This document shows, one piece after another, positions 8,539 through 21,776 of a stretch of 39,556 nucleotides of DNA (position 1 is its first letter; each line of letters begins with the position of its first letter). The stretch is taken from contig JAAAOQ010000054.1 in assembly GCA_009908845.1 (NCBI GenBank), positions 1 through 39,556 of the forward strand. Direction: 5' to 3'. Under the pieces are notes generated by a model. The model did no database searches, had not been told where the DNA came from, and saw only the letters and a program-made list of their open reading frames with translations. The translations under genes and the position numbers were made by a program. Source of the stretch: Gammaproteobacteria bacterium. GTDB lineage: Bacteria; Pseudomonadota; Gammaproteobacteria; Chromatiales; Chromatiaceae.

Positions 8539-8922
8539 ATGCTCTACCGTTTAGAAAACGCCCGAATCATTGACGCAAGCTACGGCGGCACACGCATCCG
8601 CTGCGCCAGCCAAGAGGAAGGCGCAGACGATTCTGGCCTATCGGTCGAAGAGGCCAAGCCGGCACTGAAGCGTCCGCCGCTGTTCAAGGTGTTGCTCGTC
8701 AACGACGACTACACGCCGATGGAGTTCGTCGTTCACGTCCTGGAGACCTTCTTCGCGATGACGCCCGAGAAAGCGACTCAGGTCATGCTGCACGTCCACA
8801 CGCGTGGGGTCGGCGTCTGTGGCGTCTTCACCCGCGATATCGCCGAAACCAAGGTCTCACAAGTCAACGACTTCTCACGCCAGAACCATCACCCACTGCT
8901 TTGCACGATGGAGGAGGCGTGA
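8539..8922 (+). CDS. clpS: ClpS adaptor of the ClpAP protease
   Basis: The core matches ClpS closely: [24 protein letters not shown] (N-degron pocket region including the [10 protein letters not shown] block), the [27 protein letters not shown] middle, and the C-terminal [10 protein letters not shown]. ClpS binds N-terminal Leu, Phe, Tyr or Trp and hands the substrate to ClpA. Length from ATG 8539 is 127 residues, about 20 longer than the E. coli protein; the extra N-terminal part ([13 protein letters not shown]...) is not family-like and has no clear ribosome site. The true start may lie downstream at a non-ATG codon. The gene directly precedes clpA (199-bp gap). Confidence 0.95.
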   Translation: MLYRLENARIIDASYGGTRIRCASQEEGADDSGLSVEEAKPALKRPPLFKVLLVNDDYTPMEFVVHVLETFFAMTPEKATQVMLHVHTRGVGVCGVFTRDIAETKVSQVNDFSRQNHHPLLCTMEEA

Positions 8923-9121
8923 GAGAAGACCGCGACATCAACCGCCAAGGCAGCGGGCTCAGGGATCGGTTGGGTCCCGCTCGCCAGGTCGCACGCTCGA
9001 GTCGGAGCGATCGACCGACGCGTAGCGAATTCGAACAACCGAGGCCGACCTGCGCGAGCGATCGCACCGGTCTGCCCGCGCTTGACACCTTTGTTATCGA
9101 TACGTCCCGGGGTCACTATCC

Positions 9122-11386
<2,265 letters not shown>

Positions 11387-11580
11387 CGATCACACTCGTT
11401 GTTTCACGGTAACGATCGTGGCACCCCTGAAGAGCGGTGCTCTCAATGGGCTCAGCGGAATGGCAGCCGCTGCAGCCCTGTCCGCTCCCTGGGCCGACGC
11501 CGGAGATCGGAGCTGGCCCGCTCGGCCCCGTTAAGCTGGGGTCGTCATGACCTGTTATCCGCGTCTATACGGGCCGAGCG

Positions 11581-11799
11581 TCAGCGGACGCGATAGGTGA
11601 TCCGCCCCTTGGTCAGGTCGTAAGGGGTCAGCTCAACGGTAACCTTATCGCCCGTCAGGATACGAATGTAGTGCTTGCGCATCTTGCCTGAGATATGGGC
11701 GGTCACAGTGTGACCATTCTCGAGCTCGACACGAAACACGGTATTCGGCAAGGTCTCAACGACCACGCCTTCCATTTGAATAACGTCTTCTTTTGCCAT
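11581..11799 (-). CDS. infA: Translation initiation factor IF-1
   Basis: A 72-residue S1/OB-fold protein nearly identical in pattern to E. coli IF-1 ([50 protein letters not shown]). It binds the 30S A site during initiation. The position convergent with clpA and next to bpt/aat is the conserved gammaproteobacterial arrangement. Enterobacteria have a tRNA-Ser gene in the clpA-infA gap, but none was seen here in 11387-11580. An extended -10 promoter lies upstream at 11894-11902. Confidence 0.98.
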   Translation of the reverse strand: MAKEDVIQMEGVVVETLPNTVFRVELENGHTVTAHISGKMRKHYIRILTGDKVTVELTPYDLTKGRITYRVR

Positions 11800-11893
11800 G
11801 AATGTGGTGTCAGGTTAGTCATGTGGCGCGCGAACGCTGCGCTCTACGCACCGACCAGGCCGCTTCGGCGGGTCGCCACGATAAAACCATAGA

Positions 11894-11902
11894 AGTATAT
11901 CA
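11894..11902 (-). promoter_or_regulatory. Extended -10 promoter of infA
   Basis: On the minus strand TGATATACT gives a TG-n-TATACT extended -10 element about 95 bp before the infA start codon. No good -35 is seen, as expected for extended -10 promoters. Confidence 0.5.
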
Positions 11903-11954
11903 CAGGCAGCTGCACAGACCGATGGGAGCACACCCTACTTCAGTCGCTCTCGGC

Positions 11955-12710
11955 TCACTTGCAGAAGCGAATCGGCTCGCCGCGCTCGAACCGCAGCCAG
12001 TCCCGGCCATCCCAAGCCTCGATAGGCCGAAAGCGATCCTTGTAGGCCATCTTCGGACTCTCCTCGATCCAGTAACCGAGGTAGAGGTGGCGCAGTCCGA
12101 GCCGCGCCGCCTCGCGCGCCTGGGTCAGCACCGCATAGGTGCCGGGGCCGCGCTCCGAAAGCTCCGGATCGAAAAAGGTGTAGAGTGCCGAGAGCCCATC
12201 GGAGAAGATATCCGTGACCGCGACGGACATCAGCCGCTCACCGAGATAGGCCTCGATGAACCAGGTCTGCCCGCCCCACGGGCTTAGTAGGAAACGCATG
12301 TAGGTTTCGATCGATACATCCTCTGCCATGTCGCCGTCGCCATGACGCGCGAGGATGTACCGCTCGTACAGCTGATAATGGGCCGGCTGTAGCTGCGCGG
12401 GCTTGAACGCGATCCGCACCTCGCCATCGTTACGCGACGCATTGCGCCGTTGCGAGCGGCTCAAGCGCAGGTCGGCTACCGGCACGCGCACCGGGATGCA
12501 GCGTTGGCACCCGCGGCAGGCAGGGCGATAGAAATGCATCCCGCTGCGACGAAAACCGATCTGCTGCAGCCATTGTGCGCGCTCGCGGTCGATGCGCGCC
12601 ATCGGGTCCACGAACAGGGTCCGCGCGCGCAGCCCCTCGAGATAGGAGCAATCATGCTCCCCGGTCAGGTAGAGCTGCAGATGTCCCGGAAGATTGCGGT
12701 TCGCGTTCAT
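11955..12710 (-). CDS. bpt: Bpt, leucyl/aspartate-glutamate N-terminal aminoacyl transferase (Ate family)
   Basis: A 251-residue bacterial ATE-family transferase. The cysteine cluster YRPACRGCQRCIPVRVPV, which corresponds to the conserved N-terminal block of arginyl transferases, is followed by SQRRNASRN, the YERYILARHGDGDM segment and the C-terminal YLGYWIEESPKMAYKDRFRPIE hallmark (quoted in part). Bpt attaches Leu from Leu-tRNA to proteins beginning with Asp or Glu, making them ClpS/ClpA substrates. ATG 12710 (MNANRNLPGHLQLYLT) is chosen because family members begin here, with GGAG upstream. The open frame extends to 12836 over the aat end but that part is not family-like. It is downstream of aat on the same strand (67-bp gap). 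Confidence 0.93.
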   Translation of the reverse strand: MNANRNLPGHLQLYLTGEHDCSYLEGLRARTLFVDPMARIDRERAQWLQQIGFRRSGMHFYRPACRGCQRCIPVRVPVADLRLSRSQRRNASRNDGEVRIAFKPAQLQPAHYQLYERYILARHGDGDMAEDVSIETYMRFLLSPWGGQTWFIEAYLGERLMSVAVTDIFSDGLSALYTFFDPELSERGPGTYAVLTQAREAARLGLRHLYLGYWIEESPKMAYKDRFRPIEAWDGRDWLRFERGEPIRFCK

Positions 12711-12777
12711 AACCGGATCGTCTCCAACCTTAGCTGACGCTCTCGATGACTCGCTTCGCCGAGCGCCTGCCGCTAGG

Positions 12778-13530
12778 CTAGGCCACTGCGGCCCGCAACC
12801 CTGGATAGTGCAATCGCCCGTCGTTCCAGCTGACACAACAGAAAGGACGATCGCGTAGTTCCGCGAGACGTGAGAGAAAACGCTCGCGCGGCATCGACTC
12901 GGCGCCCATGCGCTGCATATGCTCGGTCAGCACCTGGCAATCGATCAACTCGACTCCCAGATCGATCAGATGCTCGCAGAGGTGAACCAGGGCGATCTTG
13001 GACGCATTGTCCGTTCGGCTGAACATGGACTCGCCGAAGAATGCCCCGCCGATCGCGACACCATAGAGTCCACCGACCAAGCGCCCCTGCTGCCAAACCT
13101 CCACCGAGTGGGCGACTCCATGCACATGCAACGCGCAATAAGCATCGATCATCTCCGGCAGAAGCCAAGTGCCGTCGCCAGATAGCCGCGGGCCGGCACA
13201 GGCTCGGATCACGGCCGGAAAGTCACGATCCATGGTCACTGCGAATCGGCGCTGTTTGAGCAGTTTGCGCAGACTGCGCGAGCGGTGCAACCGTTTCGGG
13301 ATCAGGACAGTCCGCGGATCAGGCGACCACCAGAGGATCGGATCGCCTTCACCATACCAGGGGAAGATCCCATTGCGGTACGCATTGATCAAGCGCCCGG
13401 TACTCAGATCGCCACCAACTGCCAGCAGCCCGTCCGGCTCGCGCAGGGCCTCAGACGGATCGGGAAAGGCCCCGCTGGGATCATTCGGCGCCAGCAGATA
13501 GGGCATCGCCATGGCTGATCGAAGCATCAT
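12778..13530 (-). CDS. aat: Leucyl/phenylalanyl-tRNA-protein transferase
   Basis: The 250-residue open frame shows the family pattern: [72 protein letters not shown] and [17 protein letters not shown]. Aat transfers Leu or Phe from tRNA to N-terminal Arg/Lys of proteins, creating a primary N-degron recognised by ClpS. ATG 13530 overlaps the stop of the upstream acyltransferase gene (ATGA), indicating translational coupling. Homologues start nearer the later ATGs (13512 or 13506, MAMPYLL or MPYLL), so the exact start is open. bpt follows. Confidence 0.95.
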   Translation of the reverse strand: MMLRSAMAMPYLLAPNDPSGAFPDPSEALREPDGLLAVGGDLSTGRLINAYRNGIFPWYGEGDPILWWSPDPRTVLIPKRLHRSRSLRKLLKQRRFAVTMDRDFPAVIRACAGPRLSGDGTWLLPEMIDAYCALHVHGVAHSVEVWQQGRLVGGLYGVAIGGAFFGESMFSRTDNASKIALVHLCEHLIDLGVELIDCQVLTEHMQRMGAESMPRERFLSRLAELRDRPFCCVSWNDGRLHYPGLRAAVA

Positions 13531-14726
13531 CCCCGAGCGCGCGCGGACGACGCGTCCGAGCGCTCGGCAGCCGTCGATGTCACCGGATCGGCCTGACGGT
13601 AGGGACTCCGGGCCACCATCTCGCCGATGTATTCCTCAACCGCATCGATCTCATGCGCAAGGAAATGGCTGATCGGCTCGCGAAAAGTGGGCTCTGCAAG
13701 CCAATGGGTCGACCAGGTGCGGGTCGGCATAAAGCCGCGAGCGACCTTGTGCTCGCCCTGCGCGCCGGGCTCGAAGCGCTGCAGTCCTCGCTCGATGCAG
13801 TGCTCGAGACCTTGATAGTAGCAGGCCTCGAAATGCAGGCTATGGAACTCCTTGGAACAGCCCCAGTGACGACCGTAGAGGCTGCGAGCGCCAACCAGAC
13901 AGAATGCCGCCGCCACGATCTCGCCCCCGTGCTCAGCCAGCACTAACAATGTGCTCTCGCCCATGGTCTCGCCAATCTCGCGGAAAAACGACAGTGACAG
14001 TGTCGGAATGCCGCCGCGCTTATCGAACGTATCCTCATAGAGCCGGTGAAACACCGCCCACTCGGCATCGCTTGCCGCATTGCCGGACACCCGCCGGATG
14101 CGCACGCCGGCCTCGGTCACACGCCGCCGCTCGCGCTTGATCTTCTTGCGCTTTTCAGCACTGAAGCTCGCTAGCAGTGCATCGAAGTCGGCATACCCCT
14201 GGTTGATCCAATGGAACTGGCAGCCCAGACGGGCCATCAGTCCAGCCTCGCGCATCCAATCGACCTCCTCCTCGCTACTGAACAGCCAGTGCACACCCGA
14301 GACGTCGAGCTCATTGGCCACCTTAACCGAGCCGTGCACCAAGGCCGAGGCCAGTTCGGCCCGGTTCGGCGCATCGCCGGTCAGGACGCGCTGGCCGGTT
14401 GCTGGGGTATAGGGAGAGGCGATCACAAGCTTTGGATAGTAGCGCAGACCAGCGCGCTGATACGCATCGGCCCAAGCCCAATCGAAGACGAATTCCCCAT
14501 AGGAGTTGAACTTGAGGTAAGCGGGCGCAGCGGCAACCAACTGTTCATCTTGATCATAGAGCGCGAGATGGCGCGGCAGCCAGCCGAAACGCTCTCCGAC
14601 ACAGCCGTGTCGTTCCATCGCCAGCAGGAAGGCGTGGCATAGATGAGGAAGGTCATCGCCGGCAAGCGCATCCCAGGCCGTGCCGGGGATCTCTGCGATC
14701 GACGGATGAACGCGAAGCTGATACAT
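13527..14726 (-). CDS. COG3146-type GNAT-fold acyltransferase (FemAB-like, DUF482)
   Basis: A protein of about 399 residues of the GNAT/FemAB-related family once labelled 'peptidogalycan biosynthesis/recognition'. Recognisable blocks are [20 protein letters not shown] near the N-terminus (quoted for family recognition), [14 protein letters not shown] in the centre, [19 protein letters not shown], and the C-terminal SLYGRHWGC...[10 protein letters not shown]...[10 protein letters not shown]...TWSTHWL. Substrate is unknown. The fold is shared with aminoacyl-tRNA-dependent transferases, and this family is often found beside aat. ATG 14726 follows a GTG codon at 14729; either could start. Its stop overlaps the aat start, so the two are translated from one message. 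Confidence 0.88.
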   Translation of the reverse strand: MYQLRVHPSIAEIPGTAWDALAGDDLPHLCHAFLLAMERHGCVGERFGWLPRHLALYDQDEQLVAAAPAYLKFNSYGEFVFDWAWADAYQRAGLRYYPKLVIASPYTPATGQRVLTGDAPNRAELASALVHGSVKVANELDVSGVHWLFSSEEEVDWMREAGLMARLGCQFHWINQGYADFDALLASFSAEKRKKIKRERRRVTEAGVRIRRVSGNAASDAEWAVFHRLYEDTFDKRGGIPTLSLSFFREIGETMGESTLLVLAEHGGEIVAAAFCLVGARSLYGRHWGCSKEFHSLHFEACYYQGLEHCIERGLQRFEPGAQGEHKVARGFMPTRTWSTHWLAEPTFREPISHFLAHEIDAVEEYIGEMVARSPYRQADPVTSTAAERSDASSARARG

Positions 14727-14896
14727 CACTCAGCGAGAAGTCGAATGGGCCTCACCGGAGCATGGGGGCCACGCAGCCGACCGCCAAGTCAGCCGCTTGA
14801 GCACGACATCACTCAGTCAGTGCGATCTCATCCATTCCACGGACGCCCTAAGCGGCGGGCCTCTTGATGTGCTGCCCGCCGCTCGCCCACTGCTGG

Positions 14897-14918
14897 GCTC
14901 AGGGTCCAGCCCCTGAGC
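14897..14918. terminator. Possible terminator hairpin
   Basis: A perfect 8-bp stem (GCTCAGGG / CCCTGAGC) with a 6-nt loop lies between the small membrane protein gene ending at 14942 and the acyltransferase start. It sits 24 bp beyond the membrane gene stop. There is no T-run, so termination activity is uncertain. Confidence 0.35.
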
Positions 14919-14941
14919 GTCAGGCGCAATGGCCGCTCAGA

Positions 14942-15238
14942 TCAAAGCGGCCACCACCGGATCAACTGGAGCAAGAACGCCAGTGCCGCCAAGGCACAGC
15001 CAATCGTCATCAGTGCGTGCCGACCAGTCCAGCCCTGACGAAGCCCGTGCAGGACTCCCGCCGCGACGCCGACGCTGTTCAAGATTAGCCCGAACTCACT
15101 AAAGATGAGCAGTGCCAGCAGCGGCACCATCAGCGCGGCATCCTGCCCCTCCGCGGCCGGCTTCCCAGCGATCCAGAGCACACCGAGCAGCGGCACCGAA
15201 AGGGTCAGAGCAAGCGCTGGAACCTGATGCCGCTTCAT
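14942..15238 (-). CDS. Small membrane protein of unknown function
   Basis: About 98 residues with three hydrophobic segments (VPALALTLSVPLLGVLWIAG; an A-L-M-V-P-L-L-A-L-L-I-F block running into FGLILNSVGVAAGVLHGL; and a C-terminal ALMTIGCALAALAFLLQLIRWW-type helix). The start is set at ATG 15238 (MKRHQVPAL), since residues before it in the open frame (to 15286) are polar and unlike a membrane-protein N-terminus. No family is recognised. It lies between trxB (88 bp upstream of its start) and the acyltransferase gene, all on the same strand, so it may share their transcript. Confidence 0.6.
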   Translation of the reverse strand: MKRHQVPALALTLSVPLLGVLWIAGKPAAEGQDAALMVPLLALLIFSEFGLILNSVGVAAGVLHGLRQGWTGRHALMTIGCALAALAFLLQLIRWWPL

Positions 15239-15325
15239 CGGCGCTGCCCACGCGGGTGATGTCGGCCGCGCCACATTCCGAGGCAATACCTTTGGATAGC
15301 CCCTGCACAGGCCGCCGGGACCGCC

Positions 15326-16297
<972 letters not shown>

Positions 16298-16436
16298 TCA
16301 TCGGGATGAGGCCGCGTCAACTCACCGAGCGCGGCCTGCCCATCGAAAACCTGATGGTACGCAGACGCCCGAATCGGGTAAAGCCGCATCGGCGCCCCTC
16401 AACCATCGAAACACGACGAAGTTCCGCCGCTAAGGC

Positions 16437-16442
16437 TATAAT
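16437..16442 (+). promoter_or_regulatory. -10 element of the ftsK promoter
   Basis: A perfect TATAAT lies 23 bp before the ftsK ATG, giving a very short leader that still contains the GGAGG ribosome site (about 16456-16460). No convincing -35 is seen. Confidence 0.5.
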
Positions 16443-16465
16443 CTTCCAAACCTTCGGAGGAACCT

Positions 16466-19216
16466 ATGGAACAAGCGACTCGACTCGGCCATCCCCGTCT
16501 CAGCGACTATCTGGAGCGCGCTTGGCGCGAGGGAGCTCTCTGGGCATTGGTCATCGTCGCGCTCTACCTGGTGCTAGCTTTGGCCAGTTATTCCCCGGAT
16601 GATCCTGGCTGGTCCTTCGCGGCTCAGGATACCGCGGTTCAGAATGCCGGCGGGCGGCTCGGCGCCTGGTTTGCCGATATCGCTCTGTTCTTGGTCGGTG
16701 GTTTCGCCTATCTGATCCCGATCGCATTGGTCTGGAGTGCCTACCTCCTCTTTCGTGAGCATGAGTCCGAGCCCGAGACCAAACTCTACTGGCTGGCGCT
16801 GCGCTGGATCGGGCTCGCCTTCACCATCGCGGCGGGGGCCGGTCTGGCCAGTCTGCAATTCGCCGGCAGCTTCGGTGAGCTGCCGAACGGGCTCGGAGGC
16901 GGTCTCGGTCTGTTGGTCGCGACGATCGTCGATCACGCCTTTGGGCTTGCCGGTGGTTCGCTGGTGCTGCTCGGCGCTCTGATGATCGGACTGTCGCTGT
17001 TCACCGGTCTCTCACCACTGCTGATCGTCGACGGCATCGGCGACCTCACGCTCATGCTACTGCGGCTGCCGCCCCGCCTGATCCAACATTTCAAGGCCCG
17101 GTATCTCCAACGCGAGGATGCATTCGACGACGAGGACTGGGAACTCGCGCAAGATCGATCTCAAGGATCAGCGCGGGGCTTCACGGAACCGGATCGAGAG
17201 GACGACGACTGGATCGCATACGAGGATATCGGCCTGCCTGAAACTACGAGGACGCACGATCTGAGCGCGTGGACGCCGCGCCACGTCGACTCCGGCATCA
17301 ACGCTGTCTCGGCCGGCAATTACCTTGAAGCGCCTGCCCCTGGCGAGCTCGACCCAAGACGGCTCGGCATCGAGTCGGCCCCGGCCGCTACGCCCGAGCC
17401 TGGCCATGCCGCATCCTTCGGCACCTCTCCGGCCGTGCCCAATCCGACCGCGCCCAATCCAGCCGTGCCCGATCCAGCCGTGCCCGATCCGGCCGAGTCC
17501 AATCTGGCCGAATCCGAACAGCCACTGGTGGCGCACGAGCAGAACGCAGCCCGCCAGGCTACGGCATGCACCGAGAGACCATCTCCAGCCGCCGTCGAGC
17601 CGGTCTGGGCCGATGCCCCCGCCGCGGCGCGGACCAAGCCAACATCCGGGCATCCGGCAACATCACCCGCTCATCGGTCCACCGCAGGCACGGCGCCGAG
17701 CGAACGTCCACCGCTCGATCTGCTCGACCCGCCGCGGCGCAGCGGCAATGCGGTCACACCCGAGCAGCTCGAGACCATGTCGCGCGAGCTCGAGGCGCGC
17801 CTAGCCGAGTTCGGTGTCGTCGCCGAGGTGGTCGAGGTCCATCCCGGGCCGGTCGTCGCGCTGTTCGAGCTCGAGCTTGCTCCGGGTGTGAAGGTCAGCA
17901 AGATCACTGGACTCAGCAAGGATATCGCCCGCGCCCTCTCGAAGATCAGCGTGCGCGTGGTCGAGGTGATCCCGGGCAAGTCGGTGATCGGCCTCGAGGT
18001 CCCGAACAATCAGCGCGAGATGGTCACCCTAAGCGAGATCCTCGGCTCGCGCACCTATCAGGAGGCGAAATCGCCGCTGACGATCGGCATGGGCACCAAC
18101 ATCTCGGGCGAGCCGGTGGTGGCCGATCTCGCCCGGATGCCGCATGCGCTGATCGCCGGCACCACCGGGTCGGGCAAGTCGGTCGCGATCAACGCGATGA
18201 TCCTCAGCCTGGTCTACAAGGCGCCGCCAGAGGACGTGCGTCTGATCATGGTCGACCCGAAGATGCTCGAGCTCTCGGTCTACGAGGGCATCCCGCATCT
18301 GCTCACCCCGGTGGTCACCGACATGAAGGAGGCCGCCAACGCGCTGCGCTGGTGCGTCGGCGAGATGGAGCGCCGCTACAAGCTGATGGCCTCGCTCGGG
18401 GTGCGCAACCTCGCTGGCTACAACCGCAAGGTCCAGGACGCGATCGCCGCTGGCCAGCCGATCACGGACCCGAGCTATGCCGCCATCGTCAATGCCGCGA
18501 TCGCCGAGGGTGAAGAACCGCCCGAGGTCCCGACCCTCGAGAAGCTGCCGACCATCGTCGTCATCATCGACGAGCTCGCCGACATGATGATGGTGGTCGG
18601 CAAGAAGGTCGAGGAGCTGATCGCGCGCCTGGCGCAGAAGGCGCGCGCGTCGGGCATCCATTTGCTGCTCGCGACCCAGCGCCCGTCGGTCGATGTCCTG
18701 ACCGGCCTGATCAAGGCCAATATCCCGACGCGGATGGCGTTCAAGGTCTCGGCACGGGTCGACTCGCGCACCGTGCTCGACCAGATGGGCGCCGAGCACC
18801 TGCTCGGCCACGGCGACATGCTCTATCTGCCGCCAGGCGGCAGCATCTCGCAGCGGGTGCATGGCGCCTTCGTCGACGATCACGAGGTTCATCGCGTGGT
18901 CGACTTCTTGAAGACCCAGGGTGAGCCGGACTACATCGAGACCATCCTCCAGGAGCCATCCGAGCACCTGCCGGGAATCGATCCGGAACCAAAAGGCAGC
19001 GGCGATGTCGAGGATCAAGACCCACTGTTCGACGAGGCCGTCCAGATCGTCGTCGAGAGCCGACGCGCCTCGATCTCGGGCGTCCAGCGGCGCCTCAAGA
19101 TCGGCTACAACCGCGCTGCTAGGATGATCGAGGAGATGGAGCGCATCGGTATCGTCGGCTCCGCCGAGAGCAATGGCAACCGCGAGGTGCTGGCACCTCC
19201 GCCACCGCAGGATTGA
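16466..19216 (+). CDS. ftsK: DNA translocase FtsK
   Basis: A 916-residue septal DNA pump for chromosome dimer resolution. Order: four hydrophobic membrane segments in the first ~190 residues; a proline/alanine-rich linker (~200-410) with a 5-residue P-x-P repeat; the alpha/beta motor with Walker A GTTGSGKS (~565) and Walker [15 protein letters not shown] (~695); [21 protein letters not shown]; and a C-terminal gamma winged helix ([22 protein letters not shown], quoted in part) that reads KOPS and activates XerD. The linker is shorter than in E. coli FtsK (1329 residues) but of the size found in many relatives. ATG 16466 has GGAGG 5 bp upstream. lolA follows after 7 bp. Confidence 0.97.
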   Translation: MEQATRLGHPRLSDYLERAWREGALWALVIVALYLVLALASYSPDDPGWSFAAQDTAVQNAGGRLGAWFADIALFLVGGFAYLIPIALVWSAYLLFREHESEPETKLYWLALRWIGLAFTIAAGAGLASLQFAGSFGELPNGLGGGLGLLVATIVDHAFGLAGGSLVLLGALMIGLSLFTGLSPLLIVDGIGDLTLMLLRLPPRLIQHFKARYLQREDAFDDEDWELAQDRSQGSARGFTEPDREDDDWIAYEDIGLPETTRTHDLSAWTPRHVDSGINAVSAGNYLEAPAPGELDPRRLGIESAPAATPEPGHAASFGTSPAVPNPTAPNPAVPDPAVPDPAESNLAESEQPLVAHEQNAARQATACTERPSPAAVEPVWADAPAAARTKPTSGHPATSPAHRSTAGTAPSERPPLDLLDPPRRSGNAVTPEQLETMSRELEARLAEFGVVAEVVEVHPGPVVALFELELAPGVKVSKITGLSKDIARALSKISVRVVEVIPGKSVIGLEVPNNQREMVTLSEILGSRTYQEAKSPLTIGMGTNISGEPVVADLARMPHALIAGTTGSGKSVAINAMILSLVYKAPPEDVRLIMVDPKMLELSVYEGIPHLLTPVVTDMKEAANALRWCVGEMERRYKLMASLGVRNLAGYNRKVQDAIAAGQPITDPSYAAIVNAAIAEGEEPPEVPTLEKLPTIVVIIDELADMMMVVGKKVEELIARLAQKARASGIHLLLATQRPSVDVLTGLIKANIPTRMAFKVSARVDSRTVLDQMGAEHLLGHGDMLYLPPGGSISQRVHGAFVDDHEVHRVVDFLKTQGEPDYIETILQEPSEHLPGIDPEPKGSGDVEDQDPLFDEAVQIVVESRRASISGVQRRLKIGYNRAARMIEEMERIGIVGSAESNGNREVLAPPPPQD
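17435..17509 (+). repeat. 15-bp tandem repeat in the ftsK linker
   Basis: Five units of 15 bp (consensus GTGCCCGATCCAGCC) encode [20 protein letters not shown] and ESNLA in the FtsK linker. The copy number could vary between strains without breaking the frame. Confidence 0.75.
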
Positions 19217-19223
19217 TCAACGC

Positions 19224-20048
19224 ATGACCACCCCCAGCAAGCGCTGTCGCCTCAGCCGCCCACACCTCGCCGTCACAACAACCGCAAGCGCAATCTCATC
19301 ACCCGTTCTGGCGCCGGCCTCGGATCACCTCGTGACCGGCTCGGGCGACGCCCCCGCTGCGCCCACCGCCAGGGTGTCCAGTCGCCCTCGCACTACGGAC
19401 AAGCGGCCGCCAGCGCGGCGCCAGCGTTGGGGGAGCTATGCCCTCATCATATTGGCCACCTTCTGTCTCTGGACACCGCTCGCGCTCGCCGACGGCATTG
19501 CTGAGCTCAAGGACTACCTGAGTGGCCTCAACAGCTTGAGCGCCGACTTTCGGCAGATCACATTAAGCAATGACGGCGGCCAGATGCTGGAATCCACCGG
19601 CACCTTCTACCTGCTGCGGCCAGACCGGTTCCGTTGGGACTACGAGAGCCCGACCGAGCAGGAGATCGTCGCCGACGGACGCCGCATCTATGTCCACGAC
19701 AAGGAGCTCGACCAGGTTACCCACAGCAGCCAGAAGAAGATTCTAGATGGCACCCCGGCGCAGCTGCTCGCCAGCGAGGAGCCGGTCGAGGACTATTTCG
19801 AGCTGCGCAACCTCGACGAGGGCGATGGCCGTACCTGGGTCGAGCTGATTCCGAAAGCCGAAGACACCGAGGTCGCCAAGTTGCGCATCGCGTTCAAGGA
19901 CGGTCGGCTCGACACGCTGCTGATGGAGGACCGCTTCGGTCAGCTCACCCGCTTCATCTTCACCAATCTCGAGCGCAACCCGCAGCTCGACTATGCGATG
20001 TTCCGCTTCGAGCAGCCGGCCGGCAGCGACTTCCTGCAGGTCGACTGA
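19224..20048 (+). CDS. lolA: Outer-membrane lipoprotein carrier protein LolA
   Basis: The mature part (from about residue 88, DGIAELKDYLSGLNSLSADF) matches the periplasmic lipoprotein chaperone LolA: FRQITLSNDGGQMLESTGTF, LLRPDRFRWDYESP, EQEIVADGRRIYVHD and the AKLRIAFKDGRLDTLLMEDRFGQ region (in part). LolA takes lipoproteins from LolCDE to LolB. A hydrophobic signal segment (YALIILATFCLWTPLALA) precedes it. From ATG 19224, which follows the ftsK stop by 7 bp, this leaves about 65 polar residues before the signal, much longer than normal. GTG 19374 would give an ordinary ~36-residue signal region, but its ribosome site is poor. The start is therefore unresolved. Confidence 0.92.
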   Translation: MTTPSKRCRLSRPHLAVTTTASAISSPVLAPASDHLVTGSGDAPAAPTARVSSRPRTTDKRPPARRQRWGSYALIILATFCLWTPLALADGIAELKDYLSGLNSLSADFRQITLSNDGGQMLESTGTFYLLRPDRFRWDYESPTEQEIVADGRRIYVHDKELDQVTHSSQKKILDGTPAQLLASEEPVEDYFELRNLDEGDGRTWVELIPKAEDTEVAKLRIAFKDGRLDTLLMEDRFGQLTRFIFTNLERNPQLDYAMFRFEQPAGSDFLQVD

Positions 20049-20156
20049 TAGCGGGTACCCGCCGGCCTTTGCGCTCGATCGCGCCCTCTTCGCAGGCAGC
20101 GCGTGACCGTGAATCGCGCCGGACTCATCGTTCGAAGTAGCAGCATGCCATGAGCG

Positions 20157-21617
20157 TCAGACCGACTGCGCCGCGTTGCGCCCGGCCATCTGCTGCACCT
20201 CCTGGGTCAGGCGCGCTACCCTCCTCTGATCGAAGCCTAAGCGCCTGGCCGCGTGCTGGATGGTCTGCAGTTCGGAGCGCGACAGATCGCCGTCAGCCAG
20301 CGCCAAGCGGATCAGATTCTTGAGCTGTTCCTCGGTCGCATTGAGGCTCGGCGGTCCGCCGGCACCGAGCGCCTTTGCCCTGTTCAGCATCTCGCTGAAG
20401 CGCGTGTCATTCCAACCCTGCTTACGCGACCAACGGCGCAAGTACTCCTCTTCCTTGGGGTCCAGGTGATCATCGGAGAAGACCAGCTTCGCCAGCTCGA
20501 TGAACTCCAGCTCTTTCATCGAGAGCGTTTGCAGCTTCGGGCCGTACTGGGTTTCCAGGTCCCGGTAGACCGCCTTTTGGGTCTTCTGCTTGCGCTGACC
20601 CAGCGCGACGAGGCCGCCGACGATCAGCACGGCGATCGCCGCCAGGACGAGCGGGTTAGCATAGAGGTAACCGCTCAGCATCGTCACCAGGATCAGCGGC
20701 AGGCCAAACGCCAGCGAGAGCAGGAACGACCCTGACCGGGCAAGACCGCCGATCACGGGCACCGAGTACAGGAACCCGAGCATGGCGCTGAAGAGCAGGT
20801 TGAAACCGACGATGACCGCGACCGAGGCCACGGCACGCACGATCCACTTCAGCCGGCTGATATGGGCTGCCATGGTAGCGAGCGCCGTCTCCCGCTCGCC
20901 GGCAACGATGTGGTGCAGCACACCGGTGTCCTGGATGAGGGCGTTGATCATGCCCGTGCGCGCCTGGGAGGTGTCCGCCACACCGCGACCCGCCTCCGCC
21001 TTGCCGAAATAGGTCGCGGTCAATGGGACCGGGATTCCGGTGTAACGGACCCGTTCATCGCCAAGGTTGTCCGACTGGCCTTTCGACAGGTAGAGGTAAT
21101 CGCCCTGAGGCTGCAATGCAGCGTCGGTGATCTGCAGGTCGGCCGGGGGTATCGTGACGGCGTCGTCGACGAGCTCGATCCGCGCGCCCTCGACGGTCAG
21201 GTCCCCGACCTGATACTCACGGGGAGTGAACGTTCGCGAAGAAAGCCGCTGCGTCATGCCGCTGTTGCGAGAATTGCTCTCGAGACGGCTCATCCAACGC
21301 TGCGACCAGGTCACGCGATCATCCGAGTCCCTGTCCTTCTCCCAGGCATAGATCTCGGCGCTACGCCGGACTTCCAGGTAGCCGGTGAAGGCGTCGACAT
21401 ACTCGCCGGCCAGCGTCAGCTGCTGGTCCATGCTGCCGGTGTAGGAGAAACCTTGCCCTGATGGCAGCGCTTGTACCGACTCCGCGGGTTGCGTCTTCTT
21501 TGCCGCTTGGTGATAGTCGAAGCGGTTCTCGTTCTTCCAGATCGCCCCCAGGGCAATCAACACGATGGCCGGGCCGACGAGAAAGCCGGCCCAGCGGTTC
21601 TTGCGCTCGCTTTCCAT
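20157..21617 (-). CDS. TMEM43-family membrane protein fused to a TerB-like domain
   Basis: A 486-residue membrane protein. An N-terminal membrane helix (GFLVGPAIVLIALGAIW) is followed by a large extracytoplasmic domain (~30-260) with features of the TMEM43/LUMA family (YTGSMDQQLTLAGEYVDAF; EIYAWEKDRDSDDRVTW; FTPREYQVGDL). Three or four membrane segments follow (~265-350). The C-terminal cytoplasmic ~120 residues contain two helical repeats (FIELAKLVFSDDHLDPKEEE; LIRLALADGDLSRSELQTI) with the D-x-x-x-D/E acidic pattern of TerB tellurite-resistance domains. Function in bacteria is not established; TerB domains often act as metal-binding or docking modules at membranes. It is convergent with lolA and stands next to the higBA island. 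Confidence 0.75.
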   Translation of the reverse strand: MESERKNRWAGFLVGPAIVLIALGAIWKNENRFDYHQAAKKTQPAESVQALPSGQGFSYTGSMDQQLTLAGEYVDAFTGYLEVRRSAEIYAWEKDRDSDDRVTWSQRWMSRLESNSRNSGMTQRLSSRTFTPREYQVGDLTVEGARIELVDDAVTIPPADLQITDAALQPQGDYLYLSKGQSDNLGDERVRYTGIPVPLTATYFGKAEAGRGVADTSQARTGMINALIQDTGVLHHIVAGERETALATMAAHISRLKWIVRAVASVAVIVGFNLLFSAMLGFLYSVPVIGGLARSGSFLLSLAFGLPLILVTMLSGYLYANPLVLAAIAVLIVGGLVALGQRKQKTQKAVYRDLETQYGPKLQTLSMKELEFIELAKLVFSDDHLDPKEEEYLRRWSRKQGWNDTRFSEMLNRAKALGAGGPPSLNATEEQLKNLIRLALADGDLSRSELQTIQHAARRLGFDQRRVARLTQEVQQMAGRNAAQSV

Positions 21618-21694
21618 TGCCTGATTGTACTCACTAGGCGGATATCGCGGGAGACGCGCGTCGATCGGATCGACCGGCCGCGCGCGCCCTCAGT

Positions 21695-21776
21695 CGGCTC
21701 AGCCGAGATCGTGCTCGATGATCGCCATCACGCGACGGCAGATCTCGCGGCCGTAATCGGTCCAGAGCCCTGTCCC
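21695..21776 (-). pseudogene. Duplicated 3' end of the GH57 gene (left direct repeat)
   Basis: This 82-bp stretch matches 23453-23534 with three mismatches in its first 75 bp. On the minus strand it encodes GLWTDYGREICRRVMAIIEH then DLG and stop, the same last 24 residues as the intact GH57 gene at 23457-24923. Beyond 21776 the resemblance fades. It is a fragment of that gene, not a gene itself. Confidence 0.9.

Noticed and set aside
11387-11580. A tRNA-Ser gene between clpA and infA, as in enterobacteria
   Set aside because: No cloverleaf or CCA-ending acceptor stem could be found in this gap.
18029-19018. A 329-residue frame antisense to ftsK
   Set aside because: Composition is Asp/Arg/His-rich, typical of antisense readings; ftsK on the other strand is certain.
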